64,000 nucleotides of DNA from Shewanella psychromarinicola (GTDB lineage: Bacteria; Pseudomonadota; Gammaproteobacteria; Enterobacterales; Shewanellaceae), in NCBI RefSeq assembly GCF_003855155.1, contig NZ_CP034073.1, forward strand, positions 434,001 to 498,000. Reading direction: 5' to 3'. Shown here one piece after another: positions 43,773 through 57,968 of the stretch. The notes beneath the pieces were generated by a model. The model did no database searches and was not told where the DNA came from. It saw only the letters and a list, made by a program, of their open reading frames with translations. The number at the start of each line of letters is the position of its first letter. Position 1 is the stretch's first letter. The position numbers and the translations under genes are program-made.

Positions 43773-44801
43773 ATGTTTAGCGCATTTACTCAACAGCACT
43801 GCGATACATTATTAAACTTACGCCCTAATGAAACAAAAATAGGCCAACAGGTTTATCTGGCATCCGCAGAACTGTCATTAGGGCAAAATGCGCTCGATGC
43901 TAAGTCTTCTGGCGCACAGTTTGCCATTATTGCCATTGCAGAAGATGTAGGACCACGGGCCAATCTAGGCCGAGGTGGAGCAGATGATGCCTTTGTCACC
44001 AGCATGAAGCAGTTGCTTAATTTACAGTCCAATCGATTTCTTAATGGCAACGAATGTGCCATTTTGGGCCAAATCAGTCTCGACACGCCATTGCCTGCAA
44101 CAGCGACTATCGAACAATTACGTCAAGCAACAGCGCAATTAGATAGCATCGTCATTGCTGCGATCAGTCAAATCATGCAAGCAGGGTTAGAACCCATCGT
44201 CATTGGCGGCGGGCATAATAACGCTTACGGTTTATTAATGGCCACAAAAGCCACCACAGGGTTACCTGTCGCAGCGGTCAATCTGGATCCGCACAGTGAC
44301 TTTAGACCACGAGAAGGTCGCCACAGCGGTAATGGATTTAGTTATGCAGCCGCCAATGGCGCCCTCGATCATTATCATATTCTCGGATTACATGAATTAA
44401 AAAACAGCGAAGTCACCCTTGAACAACTAAGTCTTTTTGGCGCCACATGGCATAGCTTTCAACAAATTTGGGTTCGTCGTGAACTGCCGCTCGAGACGGT
44501 ATTAAAGCAAATAGCGATATCGTTAAATCAAACACAACTGCCAGTGGCACTAGAACTCGATGTCGATGTCATCACCAATATGCCCAGCAGCGCGGCCACA
44601 TTTGCCGGTATTCCACTACTCGATGCATGCCATTATGTGCATTATATTGCTAGGCATTGTCCATGCTATTACGCTCATTTTGCAGAAACCGCCCCAGCAT
44701 GCCATCACGCGGGGGTAGAAGCGGGTTATCGTGATGCAGGTCAAGCTCTTAGTGAGCTAATTTATGCTTATATTCAGGGAAGATTAACTTATTTGAATTA
44801 G
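43773..44801 (+). CDS. Ureohydrolase family protein, formimidoylglutamase-like
   Basis: The start chosen is ATG 43773 (MFSAFTQQHCDTLLNLRPNE), since ATG 43749 lies in the rraA terminator, giving 342 residues. Manganese ligands of the arginase fold are visible: IVIGGGHNNAYGLL, VNLDPHSDFRP (DxHxD) and ELDVDVITNMPSS (DxD). The last block departs from the canonical SFDxDxxDP of arginases. Members in Shewanella are usually annotated formimidoylglutamase, histidine degradation, but no hut genes are next to it, so the substrate is uncertain. Confidence 0.82.
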   Translation: MFSAFTQQHCDTLLNLRPNETKIGQQVYLASAELSLGQNALDAKSSGAQFAIIAIAEDVGPRANLGRGGADDAFVTSMKQLLNLQSNRFLNGNECAILGQISLDTPLPATATIEQLRQATAQLDSIVIAAISQIMQAGLEPIVIGGGHNNAYGLLMATKATTGLPVAAVNLDPHSDFRPREGRHSGNGFSYAAANGALDHYHILGLHELKNSEVTLEQLSLFGATWHSFQQIWVRRELPLETVLKQIAISLNQTQLPVALELDVDVITNMPSSAATFAGIPLLDACHYVHYIARHCPCYYAHFAETAPACHHAGVEAGYRDAGQALSELIYAYIQGRLTYLN

Positions 44802-45057
44802 GATCTGTGGACGCTATTCATTAAATGCTAATTATATGCTCTAATGCAGGGCAATTTTTTAGCCTTAACTGCTGATGTATACTGGGGCTAATCGACACGA
44901 AGATCATTGCTGCGTTCAAGTTGATGTGAAATGTACATCGGGTGTAAAGTGAGACCGCTAATTGATAGTTGTCACACTATCACACTAGAGCATTTCAGCA
45001 ATCATTAGCAATGGCATACACTTACTATTAATTATCGCTCATTATAGGAATATACCG

Positions 45058-45813
45058 ATGTCTGAAGGCGAACCAAAAAATACTCATTTTGGATATAAAA
45101 CTGTCGAAGCCGATAAAAAAGCAGAGTTAGTCGCTGACGTGTTTCATTCCGTCGCGGCAAAATACGACATTATGAATGACGTGATGTCTTTTGGTATTCA
45201 CCGTTTTTGGAAACGTCACACCATTGAAGTCGCTGCTGCTCGACCAGGTATGAAAGTACTTGATTTAGCCGGTGGAACGGGTGACCTTACTGCTAAGTTT
45301 TCCCATTTAGTAGGCGATCGAGGTCAAGTCGTTCTTGCCGATATTAATGATTCTATGCTCAAAGTCGGTCGAACCAAATTACGTGACAAAGGCATCGTCA
45401 ACAACGTCAGTTATGTGCAAGCAAATGCTGAAGCATTACCGTTTCCAGATAACCATTTTGATATTATTACTATCGCTTTTGGTTTACGTAATGTAACCGA
45501 TAAAGATGCCGCATTACGCTCCATGCAACGAGTATTAAAGCCTGGCGGAAAACTATTAGTGCTTGAATTCTCTACGCCTAAACATGAATTAATGCGTAAA
45601 GTTTATGACATGTATAGCTTTAAGGTATTGCCAAAAATGGGCGCTCTAATCACTAAAGATGCCGACAGCTACGAATACCTTGCCGAATCCATCCGTATGC
45701 ACCCTGATCAAGAAACACTTAAACAAATGATGATAGATGCTGGGTTTGAACAAGTTGACTACACCAATATGACAGACGGTGTTGTCGCATTACATAGAGG
45801 TTATAAGTTTTAA
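45058..45813 (+). CDS. ubiE: Ubiquinone/menaquinone C-methyltransferase
   Basis: 251 residues. A SAM-dependent methyltransferase that C-methylates demethylmenaquinone and the ubiquinone precursor. The signatures [34 protein letters not shown] and [20 protein letters not shown] are diagnostic of UbiE, ending [11 protein letters not shown]. It is the first gene of ubiE-ubiJ-ubiB, overlapping ubiJ by TAATG. Confidence 0.98.
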   Translation: MSEGEPKNTHFGYKTVEADKKAELVADVFHSVAAKYDIMNDVMSFGIHRFWKRHTIEVAAARPGMKVLDLAGGTGDLTAKFSHLVGDRGQVVLADINDSMLKVGRTKLRDKGIVNNVSYVQANAEALPFPDNHFDIITIAFGLRNVTDKDAALRSMQRVLKPGGKLLVLEFSTPKHELMRKVYDMYSFKVLPKMGALITKDADSYEYLAESIRMHPDQETLKQMMIDAGFEQVDYTNMTDGVVALHRGYKF

Positions 45814-46433
45814 TGATGCCTAATCACTTTGCTTTGTTAACTTGTGCAGCCATTGAAACCGCTTTTAACCAGCTGCCAGCACAGGCTAAAAATGACTATG
45901 CTCGCCAGAAATCATTGCACGGCAAAGTTTTTTGTATCCAGTTGAGCCAGCTAGATTGGCCGCTTTATTTAGTATTTGCTAAGCAAATTCAAGTCCTCAA
46001 CCATTATGAAGGTGACGTAGCCGTGACGGTGCGGGCTGATGTATCCACCTTATATCAGCTCACTGAAGGCGCTAACTTAACTGAGCTCATCAAACAAGAT
46101 AAACTCAGTTTAGAAGGTGATATTCAATTACTTCAATCGTTAAGCCACTATTTACAGAACATTCATATTGATTTTGCCGAACCATTATCACGCTACATAG
46201 GTGATGCTCCGACCCATAGAATTGTCACTAGCGCCAAACAATTTAGCCATGATATAAAGCAGGTTATACAAAAAACACGGTCGCACATCAGCCAGTTAAC
46301 AACCGAAGAATATCGTCTGGCACCGCATAAAATTGAATGGCTGCATTTTCGTGATAATCTGGATGAACTGGTAAGCCAAACCGAACGTATCGAAGCAAAG
46401 ATAGCCAAATTAAGAGATCAAATCATTCAATGA
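45813..46433 (+). CDS. ubiJ: Ubiquinone biosynthesis accessory factor UbiJ
   Basis: 206 residues with an SCP2-type lipid-binding domain in the N-terminal two thirds and a C-terminal coiled coil ([19 protein letters not shown]). It is part of the cytosolic complex for aerobic ubiquinone synthesis. It is identified mainly by position between ubiE and ubiB and by the SCP2-like segment [20 protein letters not shown]. Overlaps ubiB by ATGA. Confidence 0.92.
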   Translation: MMPNHFALLTCAAIETAFNQLPAQAKNDYARQKSLHGKVFCIQLSQLDWPLYLVFAKQIQVLNHYEGDVAVTVRADVSTLYQLTEGANLTELIKQDKLSLEGDIQLLQSLSHYLQNIHIDFAEPLSRYIGDAPTHRIVTSAKQFSHDIKQVIQKTRSHISQLTTEEYRLAPHKIEWLHFRDNLDELVSQTERIEAKIAKLRDQIIQ

Positions 46434-48079
46434 CAACTGCAAGTATCAGGCGTGGTTACCATGTCATTAAGACCATTCTGCATTTTGGCTTAGATGATTT
46501 AATTCCTCGACACAAAAAGCCATGGTATTTCTCAATGCTGCGCAACGGTTTATTTTGGATCCGTAATAAACATAAAAATAAATCACCTGCCGAACGCTTA
46601 AAGCTGGCGATGCAAGATTTAGGTCCGGTATACATCAAACTAGGGCAAATGCTGTCGACTCGCCGTGATTTGCTTGACGACGAATGGGCTTACCAATTGG
46701 CCATGTTGCAAGACCGAGTGCCACCATTTGATTCAGCGTTAGCACGTCAAGCCATCGAAGCGGAGCTTGGAGCACCAATAAGCACTTATTTTGATGATTT
46801 TGACGACACACCATTGGCGTCAGCCTCTATTTCACAAGTCCATACCGCGACGTTAAAATCCAACGGCAAAGACGTAGTGCTTAAAGTCTTACGTCCAAAT
46901 GTTGAGCAGCAAATTCTAGCTGACTTACAGTTAATGATCCAAACAGCTAACATACTGGAGACATTACTAGGTGATGGTAATCGCTTACGTCCTGCTGAAG
47001 TGATTGAAGATTACCGCACCACCATTTTAGGCGAGCTTAATCTTAAACTCGAAGCTCTTAACGCCATAAAACTGCGCAATAATTTCATTGATTCAAACTC
47101 CTTATACGTGCCTTTTGTTTACGAAGAACATAGCTACAAACGATTAATGGTCATGGAACGTATTTACGGTATTCCTGTCTCTGACACAGAAGCGCTACGC
47201 GCCCAAGGCACCAACTTTAAACTGCTAGCCGAGCGCGGTGTTGAATTGTTTTTCACTCAAGTGTTTCGGGATAATTTTTTCCATGCCGATATGCACCCTG
47301 GTAATATATTTATCAGCCGCGAACATCCTGACGACCCATTTTATATTGGTCTAGATTGCGGCATTATGGGCACCTTAACCGAGGTTGATAAACGCTACCT
47401 TGCGGAAAACTTTTTAGCCTTTTTTAATCGCGATTATCACCGTATTGCCCAGTTGTATATTGAATCCGGATGGGTCTCTGAACACACAGACATCATCGCC
47501 TTCGAACAAGCTGTTAAAGTGGTATGCGAACCTATGTTCAACAAGCCACTAGATGAAATATCATTTGGCCATGTATTGCTGGAACTTTTTAAAACCGCGC
47601 GCCACTTTGACATTGTAGTGCAACCACAACTGGTGTTGCTGGAAAAAACCTTACTTTATATTGAAGGCTTAGGCCGTCAGTTATATCCACAATTAGATTT
47701 ATGGCAAACCGCAAAACCGTTCCTCGAAAACTGGATGTCTGAACAGGTTGGTCCTAAAGCTCTGTTCAACAAAGTAAAATCAAATGCACCGTTTTGGGCG
47801 GACAAACTCCCCGAGTTTCCTGAATTGATTTACGACAACTTAAAGTTAGGTCGTAAATTACTCGGAACTCAGCAACAAATGCTAGATAAATACCTGAAAT
47901 ACCAGCATAAATCACACAAAAGCAACTACCTGTTAATCACGTCCGCAGTTTTGTTGATCTGCGGCACAATATTATTTACTCAAAACGCTACACTGTGGCT
48001 AGCATACACCTGCATTGCTTCTGGCTGCCTATTTTGGGCGATAGGATGGCGATCTATGCCAAAGAATCGTAAATTTTAG
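46430..48079 (+). CDS. ubiB: ABC1/ADCK-family protein UbiB
   Basis: 549 residues. An atypical protein-kinase-like ATPase required for ubiquinone synthesis. Visible are the KxGQ motif ([20 protein letters not shown]), the Ala-rich loop [20 protein letters not shown], and [10 protein letters not shown] and LDCGIMG of the kinase-like core. Two C-terminal membrane helices follow ([36 protein letters not shown]). Confidence 0.98.
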   Translation: MTTASIRRGYHVIKTILHFGLDDLIPRHKKPWYFSMLRNGLFWIRNKHKNKSPAERLKLAMQDLGPVYIKLGQMLSTRRDLLDDEWAYQLAMLQDRVPPFDSALARQAIEAELGAPISTYFDDFDDTPLASASISQVHTATLKSNGKDVVLKVLRPNVEQQILADLQLMIQTANILETLLGDGNRLRPAEVIEDYRTTILGELNLKLEALNAIKLRNNFIDSNSLYVPFVYEEHSYKRLMVMERIYGIPVSDTEALRAQGTNFKLLAERGVELFFTQVFRDNFFHADMHPGNIFISREHPDDPFYIGLDCGIMGTLTEVDKRYLAENFLAFFNRDYHRIAQLYIESGWVSEHTDIIAFEQAVKVVCEPMFNKPLDEISFGHVLLELFKTARHFDIVVQPQLVLLEKTLLYIEGLGRQLYPQLDLWQTAKPFLENWMSEQVGPKALFNKVKSNAPFWADKLPEFPELIYDNLKLGRKLLGTQQQMLDKYLKYQHKSHKSNYLLITSAVLLICGTILFTQNATLWLAYTCIASGCLFWAIGWRSMPKNRKF

Positions 48080-48189
48080 CTAGCACTATATAATTAGAGG
48101 TTCATAATACTTAAAGAATTGGGTGGTATTGTGAACCTTGAAATAACTTTTATACAAAAACTATTTTTTATTTAAAGAGGATAATCTTC

Positions 48190-48465
48190 ATGGGCGGCAT
48201 CAGTATTTGGCAGCTTCTAATTGTAGCGTTAATTGTCATTTTATTATTTGGTACTAAGAAATTGCGTTCTTTGGGCGGTGATTTAGGTGGAGCAGTAAAA
48301 GGCTTTAAAAACGCCATGACTCCAGAAGATGAAAATAAATCATTAGACGATGATAAGAAATCATTAGAAGATGAAAATAAATCATTAGAAGGCAATGATC
48401 AGACTGCAGCGACTTCGCAACAGGCTGCAGAAAAGCAACCTGAATCTAAAGATAAACAGGCGTAA
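48190..48465 (+). CDS. tatA: Twin-arginine translocase subunit TatA
   Basis: 91 residues. An N-terminal membrane helix ([20 protein letters not shown]) is followed by the amphipathic helix with [20 protein letters not shown]. It forms the translocation pore of the Tat pathway for folded proteins. The C-terminal tail has three tandem 7-residue units ([21 protein letters not shown]; residues 47-67), encoded by 21-bp DNA repeats. First gene of tatABC. Confidence 0.97.
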   Translation: MGGISIWQLLIVALIVILLFGTKKLRSLGGDLGGAVKGFKNAMTPEDENKSLDDDKKSLEDENKSLEGNDQTAATSQQAAEKQPESKDKQA

Positions 48466-48471
48466 TTTATT

Positions 48472-48885
48472 ATGTTTGACGGTATCGGCTTTATGGAGCT
48501 GCTGCTGATCGGTATTTTGGGGCTAGTAGTACTTGGCCCCGAAAGACTCCCGGTTGCAGTACGTTCAATAACAGGTTGGATCCGCGCGCTTAAGCGCATG
48601 GCTAACTCTGTCAAAGATGAACTTGAACAAGAGCTTAAAATTGATCAGTTACATGCTGATTTAAAAAAAGCTGAAAGCAAAGGTTTAGCCAATTTGTCTC
48701 CCGAGTTACAAGAGTCAATTGATCAGTTGAAGAAAGCCGCTGAGTCTGTGAATCGACCGTACAAAGTTGAAGACACATCCCCTGTGGCGCCAAAATCATC
48801 ACCTGACAAGTCTCCTTCTGTCGCAGAAGCTAAGTCATCCGAAATGACCAGCGAAAGCAGTTCAACTCCTAAATCTAACGGGTAA
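48472..48885 (+). CDS. tatB: Twin-arginine translocase subunit TatB
   Basis: 137 residues. An N-terminal membrane helix ([27 protein letters not shown]) with the TatB-specific Glu in FMELLL and the LGPERLP turn, then an amphipathic helix and a Ser/Pro/Lys-rich tail. With TatC it recognises twin-arginine signal peptides. Sits 6 bp after tatA and 3 bp before tatC. Confidence 0.97.
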   Translation: MFDGIGFMELLLIGILGLVVLGPERLPVAVRSITGWIRALKRMANSVKDELEQELKIDQLHADLKKAESKGLANLSPELQESIDQLKKAAESVNRPYKVEDTSPVAPKSSPDKSPSVAEAKSSEMTSESSSTPKSNG

Positions 48886-48888
48886 TTC

Positions 48889-49647
48889 ATGTCGCAACAG
48901 AAACCGCTTATTAGCCATTTGCTTGAATTACGCAACAAATTGCTCAAAGCCATTGGCAGTGTGTTAATCGTCTTTATTACTATGGTTTATTGGGCTAATG
49001 ATATTTATCACTATATCGCCCTACCATTGATGCGATCTCTACCTGAAACGGGCAGTATGATTGCAACTGATGTTGCAGCTCCCTTTTTTGCACCGTTCAA
49101 GCTAACACTCGTGTTGGCATTCTTCATTGCAATTCCCTATGTACTTTACCAAGTGTGGTCTTTTGTTGCACCTGGGTTATACAAACATGAAAAACGTTTG
49201 GTTTTTCCCTTATTAGCCAGCAGTACCCTGCTGTTTTATCTTGGAATTGCCTTCGCATACTATATTGTTTTCCCTGTTGTTTTTGGGTTTTTTACCAGCG
49301 TAGTCCCTGACGGTGTTGAAGTCGCTACTGATATCAGCAGTTATTTAAGTTTTATTCTAAAACTGTTTTTTGCTTTTGGTTTAGCCTTTGAAATCCCCGT
49401 AGCCGTGGTTTTACTCTGCTGGGCGGGTGTCACCACACCAGATGAGTTACGCCAGAAACGTCCGTATATTGTTGTAGGAGCTTTTGTTGTTGGCATGATA
49501 CTGACGCCACCCGATATCATCTCGCAAACTATGCTAGCAATACCAATGTTGTTATTGTTTGAAGGTGGCCTAATAGCCGCACGTTTTTACAGCAAAAAAG
49601 AAGACGAGCAAGAAGACGAGCAAGAAAATGAAAAAGCTGATGATTAA
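48889..49647 (+). CDS. tatC: Twin-arginine translocase subunit TatC
   Basis: 252 residues with six membrane helices. It opens [20 protein letters not shown], and has the conserved [20 protein letters not shown] and [20 protein letters not shown] blocks. It is the receptor for Tat signal peptides. The C-terminus carries a short acidic repeat ([17 protein letters not shown]). Confidence 0.98.
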   Translation: MSQQKPLISHLLELRNKLLKAIGSVLIVFITMVYWANDIYHYIALPLMRSLPETGSMIATDVAAPFFAPFKLTLVLAFFIAIPYVLYQVWSFVAPGLYKHEKRLVFPLLASSTLLFYLGIAFAYYIVFPVVFGFFTSVVPDGVEVATDISSYLSFILKLFFAFGLAFEIPVAVVLLCWAGVTTPDELRQKRPYIVVGAFVVGMILTPPDIISQTMLAIPMLLLFEGGLIAARFYSKKEDEQEDEQENEKADD

Positions 49648-49698
49648 GCGCTAAAGGAAGCCTCTACGGGCTAAGAAGCAAATAATAAGGAAGAATAA

Positions 49699-50232
49699 AT
49701 GCGTTTAAGTTTAATTGTTGCTGGGATCATATTGATGTCGGCTAATGCATATGCCAATACTAATCTTGGTCAGCAATTGTCTAACTGTGCCGCTAAAACG
49801 GACAAGCTCGAGCGGCTAATTTGTTATGACGAGTTAGCCGCTAATGCTAAACCTAGCGCTCATATAATGACGACGACAAATACAACTAAGGTTGCTCCAT
49901 CAGAGGTACCAAAACCGCCAGCTACACCTAATGTTGTAGCACCATTAGTTGCAAGCCCTCAAGTACTCAGTGTTGATGATTTTGGCTTAAAAACGAAAGT
50001 GGTAGAAGATGAAGTCGATAAAGTTTATTTTGAAGTATCTGCAGTTAAAAAAGCGCCATATGGCGAATTAATCATCACCTTTACTAATGGTCAAGTTTGG
50101 AAACAAAGTAGTCCTGAGCGTTATAAAGTCGATAAAGGTCAACGCATCTTTATTGAAACCGGTGCCTTGAATTCATTTCTACTAGGCACTGATGATCGTA
50201 ATGCGACGACCCGAGTTAGACGATTAAAGTAA
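49699..50232 (+). CDS. Periplasmic protein, VasI-like, unknown function
   Basis: 177 residues with a signal peptide (MRLSLIVAGIILMSANAYAN). After it, CAAKTDKLERLICYDELA resembles the start of type VI secretion-associated VasI and related periplasmic proteins, but no T6SS genes are present. A Pro/Thr/Val-rich linker leads to a C-terminal domain with GELIITFTNGQVWKQSSPER YKV, a beta-rich fold. Located between tatC and tatD with its own ribosome site (AAGGAAG). Function unknown. Confidence 0.75.
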   Translation: MRLSLIVAGIILMSANAYANTNLGQQLSNCAAKTDKLERLICYDELAANAKPSAHIMTTTNTTKVAPSEVPKPPATPNVVAPLVASPQVLSVDDFGLKTKVVEDEVDKVYFEVSAVKKAPYGELIITFTNGQVWKQSSPERYKVDKGQRIFIETGALNSFLLGTDDRNATTRVRRLK

Positions 50233-50250
50233 CTACAGCACTTTGATCTC

Positions 50251-51065
50251 ATGACTCAATACATCGATATTGCAGTTAATCTGCTTAGTGACAGACTTAA
50301 GCACGACATTGACACTATTATCAATGACGCGGCGAAACACCATGTTTCGCCGTTAATTGTTATTGGCAGCGATCTCGATGAAAGTGCCGAAGCAATAACC
50401 ACCTGCCAACAATATCCACAACAGCTCTACTGCACCACAGGTATTCATCCACACCATGCATCGTCTTGGAACGAACACAGCAAAACGCGTTTAACACAAC
50501 TCGCTCGGCAAGACACTGTGGTTGCTATTGGTGAATGTGGGCTTGATTATAATCGCGATTTTTCACCGCGTCCGGCCCAAAGAAAAGTATTTGCAGCGCA
50601 ATTAGAGCTGGCTTGTGAACTCAATATGCCAGTGCTGATGCATTGTCGTGAAGCACATGCGGACTTCATTGCCATTGTAAATGAGTACAGAGCTCTACTC
50701 CCTAATGCCTTATTACACTGTTTTACTGGCAGTAAAGATGAGTTAATCGAATGCTTAGCGGCTGATTTGCATATCGGTATTACAGGGTGGGTTTGCGATG
50801 AGCGCCGAGGACAAGAACTAGCACGACTAGTACCATTGATCCCCGACCACCGTATAATGGTAGAGACAGATAGTCCCTATTTACTACCGCGCAGTATGCG
50901 ACCAAAACCTAAATCGAGTAAAAACTTACCTCAATACTTACCTTATATTGTTGAGTATATGGCAAATTTACGCCAGCAATCGCCTACATCATTAGCGCAA
51001 GCATGCTATAAAAATAGTCGTGATTTTTTCCAATTACCCGCAAATAAACACCTGAGCAGCCATTT

Positions 51066-51069
<4 letters not shown>
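50251..51069 (+). CDS. tatD: TatD-family metal-dependent DNase
   Basis: 272 residues with a TIM-barrel hydrolase fold. Visible are GIHPHHASSWNEHSK, GECGLDYNRDFSPRPAQRKV, VLMHCREAHADF, LLHCFTGSKDEL and VETDSPYLLPR, the metal-site blocks of TatD nucleases. It acts in DNA repair or degradation, not in Tat export despite its name. Overlaps the next gene by ATGA (51066-51069). Confidence 0.95.
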
Positions 51070-54016
<2,947 letters not shown>

Positions 54017-54037
54017 TTCAACCGTTTAAGTTCTGCT

Positions 54038-54067
54038 AAAGCCAATCTCTATCGGATTGGCTTTTTC
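54038..54067 (+). terminator. Terminator after hemB
   Basis: AAAGCCAATC (54038-54047), loop, GATTGGCTTT then TT. 21 bp after the hemB stop. Confidence 0.8.
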
Positions 54068-54382
54068 ATCTTGTACCACTATCGGCTCATTAACGTGATC
54101 TAGTTTGCATCATCAAACATGTCCCCTTAACACTCAGGTTTAAGCATGCTTGAATACTTAACCTCAAATTGGGTTACGGGGTGGAGTAAGCAAGCTAAAA
54201 TCACAATATTTGACCTATTTCATATCAAACTTGTCATTCGTTTTGCTAACAAGGCAAAATGACCCGACAACAGGTCAATGGATTGCGCAAAAGAGATGCA
54301 AATAGCTGTTTTAAAAGTAATTATTACTCCATACTGAGTATGCCTTACAGTACAGTCTTCACTTCTTAAATGAGACATTATC
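54068..54382. other. Intergenic region, no gene seen
   Basis: About 315 bp between the hemB terminator and the thioredoxin-fold gene. No ORF, RNA or clear operator recognised. Confidence 0.4.
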
Positions 54383-54934
54383 ATGAACAATAGCGTTAGA
54401 ACTTTATTGGCAACAACCGCACTCTTTTTCAGTACTCAAATGTTACCTATGGTCGTATCTGCAAATGCAGGTTGCGCGTTTGAAAAAGATCAACAAGGCT
54501 TTATTGCCACATGCAGCGAGGAGAAACAAGAAGTGATTTTAACCGGCGTGATCCAATCACAAACGATAGCGAGTGAATTGCCAGGCTATGCTGAAGGCTT
54601 TGCTAACTATCAAGTTGATGCAAGTGCAATTGATGTACTTAAGGCAATCAAAGAACCGACAAAAATTGTGGTTATCATTGGCACTTGGTGTCCTGATTGC
54701 CATCGAGAAACACCGCACTTTATGCGAATTATTGAAACCGTAGCCAATCCCAACATTGAAGTTGAATACATTGGCGTCGATCGCAATAAGCAGGATCCTG
54801 AAGGGCTTGCGGCAAAATATGCATTCAGCCGAATTCCAACCTTTATTGTGCATCAACAAGGCAAAGAAATGGGCCGTATTGTTGAACGACCTACGGTCAG
54901 TTTAGAAGCCGATTTAGTCAAAATATTACAGTAA
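54383..54934 (+). CDS. Exported thioredoxin-fold protein (WCPDC)
   Basis: 183 residues. A signal peptide (MNNSVRTLLATTALFFSTQM, LPMVVSANA) is followed by a short Cys-containing region and a thioredoxin fold with active site GTWCPDCHRETPHF and cis-Pro in FSRIPTFIVHQQG. A periplasmic thiol reductase or oxidase; the partner is unknown. WCPDC is an atypical CxxC. Monocistronic between two terminators. Confidence 0.87.
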   Translation: MNNSVRTLLATTALFFSTQMLPMVVSANAGCAFEKDQQGFIATCSEEKQEVILTGVIQSQTIASELPGYAEGFANYQVDASAIDVLKAIKEPTKIVVIIGTWCPDCHRETPHFMRIIETVANPNIEVEYIGVDRNKQDPEGLAAKYAFSRIPTFIVHQQGKEMGRIVERPTVSLEADLVKILQ

Positions 54935-54954
54935 TGGTTAATCGTTTAAGCATA

Positions 54955-54986
54955 AAAAAGGTCGCATAAGTGCGACCTTTTTTTAT
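54955..54986. terminator. Bidirectional terminator
   Basis: AAAAAGGTCGCA, TAAG, TGCGACCTTTTTTT. Serves the thioredoxin-fold gene on the plus strand and gppA on the complement. Confidence 0.88.
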
Positions 54987-55015
54987 TCAATTACGGCCAT
55001 TATATTATCTTGCAT

Positions 55016-55957
55016 TCAACCTCTGGCTGATGCAGCAATACGATCGGCTAGCAGTTGCAACACGCCTTCGCGAAGTGCACCACCAGCAAGATGTAAGCGA
55101 CTAATCGATAAACTTTCAAACAACGCAATTAATATCGCCACTCCCGCGGAAAAAGTGGGCGCTTGTTCGGCATTTAAGCCTTTAATCCCTCGAAGTCTGG
55201 CATCCGATTGCGATAATACTTCATCTCGAAAAGCATACAAAACATCTAGAGTCATCACCTCGGAGAGCTGTCGATGCTGTAACACCGACACCACTGACTG
55301 AACGGCTCCAGAAGCCCCCACAACACTTTGCCAACCTAAGTCGAGCAATTGAGGACGATGTGGTGCCAACATGGTATTAACGTAATCTATAGCCTGTTCA
55401 AAGTCGCGGATGTTAACTGGCACTTGACTAAAAAATCGTTGATTAAATAGCACGCAGCCCATTGGCAAACTGGTTTTAAACAGCACCTGGCTCCCATCAC
55501 CGATAATAAACTCGGTACTCGCGCCGCCAATATCAATAACTAAACGGCGTCCCTTACCTTTAGTCGTGGCAACCATACCTTGATAAATAAGCTCAGCTTC
55601 TCGCAACCCCGAAATGACCTCAATTTGATGCTGAAAAATAGGCATCGCTCTTTGGTGAAATTCATCGGCATTACGGATAACCCGCAAGGTAGCTGTAGCA
55701 AATACAGCCACATTATCACTATTAATATGATGTTGCGCCAGCATGTCAGCAAACATAGCCAAACACGCTAAGCCACGCTGCATAGCATGCTCAGACAAAA
55801 TGCCATCATCACCAATACCTTCGGCAAGGCGAACTTTACGTTTATATTTAGCGATAACAATCGGTTTATTACCTACCGAATTAGCCACCAACATATTAAA
55901 ACTGTTAGAGCCTAGCGTTATCGCCGCATAGGGTTGAGATACAGTTAGCAATGGCAT
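55016..55957 (-). CDS. gppA: Ppx/GppA-family phosphatase
   Basis: 313 residues, the short form without the C-terminal HD-like domain. The ASKHA fold begins AAITLGSNSFNMLVANSVGN; the usual Asp of DxGSNS is replaced by Thr, which is notable. RLVIDIGGASTEFIIGDGSQ and VVGASGAVQSV follow. It hydrolyses exopolyphosphate or pppGpp. It starts 3 bp after the rhlB stop, so it is co-transcribed with rhlB as in Shewanella and E. coli. Confidence 0.9.
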   Translation of the reverse strand: MPLLTVSQPYAAITLGSNSFNMLVANSVGNKPIVIAKYKRKVRLAEGIGDDGILSEHAMQRGLACLAMFADMLAQHHINSDNVAVFATATLRVIRNADEFHQRAMPIFQHQIEVISGLREAELIYQGMVATTKGKGRRLVIDIGGASTEFIIGDGSQVLFKTSLPMGCVLFNQRFFSQVPVNIRDFEQAIDYVNTMLAPHRPQLLDLGWQSVVGASGAVQSVVSVLQHRQLSEVMTLDVLYAFRDEVLSQSDARLRGIKGLNAEQAPTFSAGVAILIALFESLSISRLHLAGGALREGVLQLLADRIAASARG

Positions 55958-55960
55958 TGA

Positions 55961-57265
55961 CTATGGTCTACGAGTCCTATGACGTGGTGGACGCGAAGTA
56001 TTACCACCACTTCGATGCGCACCTTTACTTCCGCCATCACGCGTACGAGATGTAGGAGGCTTACGATGAATACGTGCCGGAGGCGGAATATCATCTAATA
56101 GTGCATCACGATCATAATTAGAAACGGGAATCGAATGGTTAATGAAGGTTTCAATTTCAGGTAAATTCATTGCGTATTCTTCACAAGCAAAACTAATTGA
56201 AACGCCTTTTTGTCCCACCCGACCTGTTCGACCAATACGATGAACATAATCTTCACAATCATCTGGTAAATCATAGTTATACACGTGTGAAACGTCAGAA
56301 ATATGTAACCCGCGCGCGGCGACATCTGTTGCCACTAAAACGTCGATAGCACCAGAGGTGAATTGCTCAAGAATACGAATACGCTTCTTTTGTGGTACAT
56401 CGCCAGTTAATAAACCGACTCGATGACCGTCACCTTCTAAATAAGACCACAATTTGTCACAGCTGTGTTTTGTGTTCGAAAACACAATTGCTTTATCAGG
56501 CCAATCTTCTTCGATTAAGCTCAATAATAATCGCATCTTATCTTCCATCGACGGATAGAAAATCTCCTCTTTAATATTTTTAGAGGTTTTTTCTAACGGT
56601 TCGATTTCAACTTTCTCAGGATCATTCATATGATCATAAGCTAATTCCTGCACTTTCATCGACAGCGTGGCAGAAAACAGCATATTCAAGCGTGACTTAG
56701 CATCAGGCATTCTGCGGAATAAAAAGCGAATGTCTTTAATAAAGCCCAGATCGAACATACGGTCAGCTTCATCAAGCACCACGGCTTGAATGTGGCTTAA
56801 ACTGATGACACCTTGACGCACGTAATCGATAATACGTCCAGTGGTACCAATTAAAATATCAACACCCTTATCCAATACAGCGCGTTGAGTTTCATAGCTT
56901 TCGCCACCGTAAACAATACCGACTCTTAAGCCTGTATGTGCCGCTAATAAGTTGGCATCTTTAGCAATCTGTATTGCTAACTCGCGTGTTGGCGCCATAA
57001 TAATAGCGCGAGGTTCGGTTGCTTTGCGCCCCTCAGGTGCAGCAACGGTTAATAAATGGTTAAATGTGGCCACTAAAAAGGCCATGGTTTTACCGGTACC
57101 TGTTTGGGCTTGTCCGGCAATATCCTTTGCATTAAGTAAAATAGGTAAAGATAACGCCTGTATTGGCGTACAAAACTCAAAGCCGTTCTCGTTTAACGCC
57201 GCTAGTACTTCGGGCTTTAAAGGGAAGTCGGCGAATTTCTGGGTCGATAAATGTGTTTGGCTCAT
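55961..57265 (-). CDS. rhlB: DEAD-box RNA helicase RhlB
   Basis: The start is ATG 57265 ([20 protein letters not shown]), giving 434 residues; 99 bp of extra in-frame sequence upstream is not family-like. Motifs: [12 protein letters not shown] (I), PTRELAIQ (Ia), [13 protein letters not shown] (II, DEAD), FSATLS (III), [12 protein letters not shown] and HRIGRTGR (VI). An arginine-rich tail follows. RhlB unwinds mRNA in the RNase E degradosome. Divergent from trxA, as usual. Confidence 0.97.
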   Translation of the reverse strand: MSQTHLSTQKFADFPLKPEVLAALNENGFEFCTPIQALSLPILLNAKDIAGQAQTGTGKTMAFLVATFNHLLTVAAPEGRKATEPRAIIMAPTRELAIQIAKDANLLAAHTGLRVGIVYGGESYETQRAVLDKGVDILIGTTGRIIDYVRQGVISLSHIQAVVLDEADRMFDLGFIKDIRFLFRRMPDAKSRLNMLFSATLSMKVQELAYDHMNDPEKVEIEPLEKTSKNIKEEIFYPSMEDKMRLLLSLIEEDWPDKAIVFSNTKHSCDKLWSYLEGDGHRVGLLTGDVPQKKRIRILEQFTSGAIDVLVATDVAARGLHISDVSHVYNYDLPDDCEDYVHRIGRTGRVGQKGVSISFACEEYAMNLPEIETFINHSIPVSNYDRDALLDDIPPPARIHRKPPTSRTRDGGSKGAHRSGGNTSRPPRHRTRRP

Positions 57266-57418
57266 AGCACAAGCATACCTGTAGGGGTTGCAAAAAAAGA
57301 TTCGATCGTTTGAAATAGCTACATTACTAAAACGGTCTCTTGAAAAGCTATTTAACTGACCCAATATACATCGTAAGCCATTAATAAACTAGCAATGGAA
57401 CCAAATCCGGAGAACAAC

Positions 57419-57745
57419 ATGAGCGATAAAATTATATACCTAAGCGATGACAGCTTTGAAAACGACGTATTAAAGTCTGAAACACCCGTATTAGTCGACT
57501 TCTGGGCGGAATGGTGTGGTCCTTGTAAAATGATTGCCCCAATCCTAAACGACGTTGCTGAAGAGTATGCAGGCAAACTGACCGTGGCAAAACTAAACGT
57601 AGACCAAAACAGCGTTTCACCAGCGAAATACGGCGTCCGCGGTATTCCAACATTGTTAATGTTCAAAGGTGGCGAACTAGTGGCAACCAAGGTTGGCGCA
57701 CTTTCAAAGACACAACTGAAAGAGTTTATCGACACTAAAATCTAA
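57419..57745 (+). CDS. trxA: Thioredoxin 1
   Basis: The start is ATG 57419, with GGAG 7 nt upstream, giving 108 residues. Active site [20 protein letters not shown] and the cis-Pro loop [14 protein letters not shown] cytosolic disulfide reductase used by ribonucleotide reductase and many other proteins. rho follows on the same strand, a conserved pair. Confidence 0.98.
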   Translation: MSDKIIYLSDDSFENDVLKSETPVLVDFWAEWCGPCKMIAPILNDVAEEYAGKLTVAKLNVDQNSVSPAKYGVRGIPTLLMFKGGELVATKVGALSKTQLKEFIDTKI

Positions 57746-57770
57746 GTAGAAATAGCCTAAAAATGTTAAT

Positions 57771-57806
57771 CGGCACAAGTTTTAAACAGTTTGTGCCGCT
57801 TTAAAA
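57771..57806 (+). terminator. Hairpin after trxA
   Basis: CGGCACAA (57771-57778) pairs with TTGTGCCG (57791-57798). The following CTTTAAAA is a poor T-run, so partial readthrough to rho is possible. Confidence 0.5.
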
Positions 57807-57968
57807 TAATATTTAGCCTAAATTTGTGGACGCCCAACGTATATAGTGCTAATTTATTCATCAGATCTTTTCAACTTAACCTCTTCTCGCTTATCAATCA
57901 TAAAATATCTTTTCAATCCTACTGATTGATTGCGGTTAGCTTCGTCGCGCAACACAAGACTCCCATAC

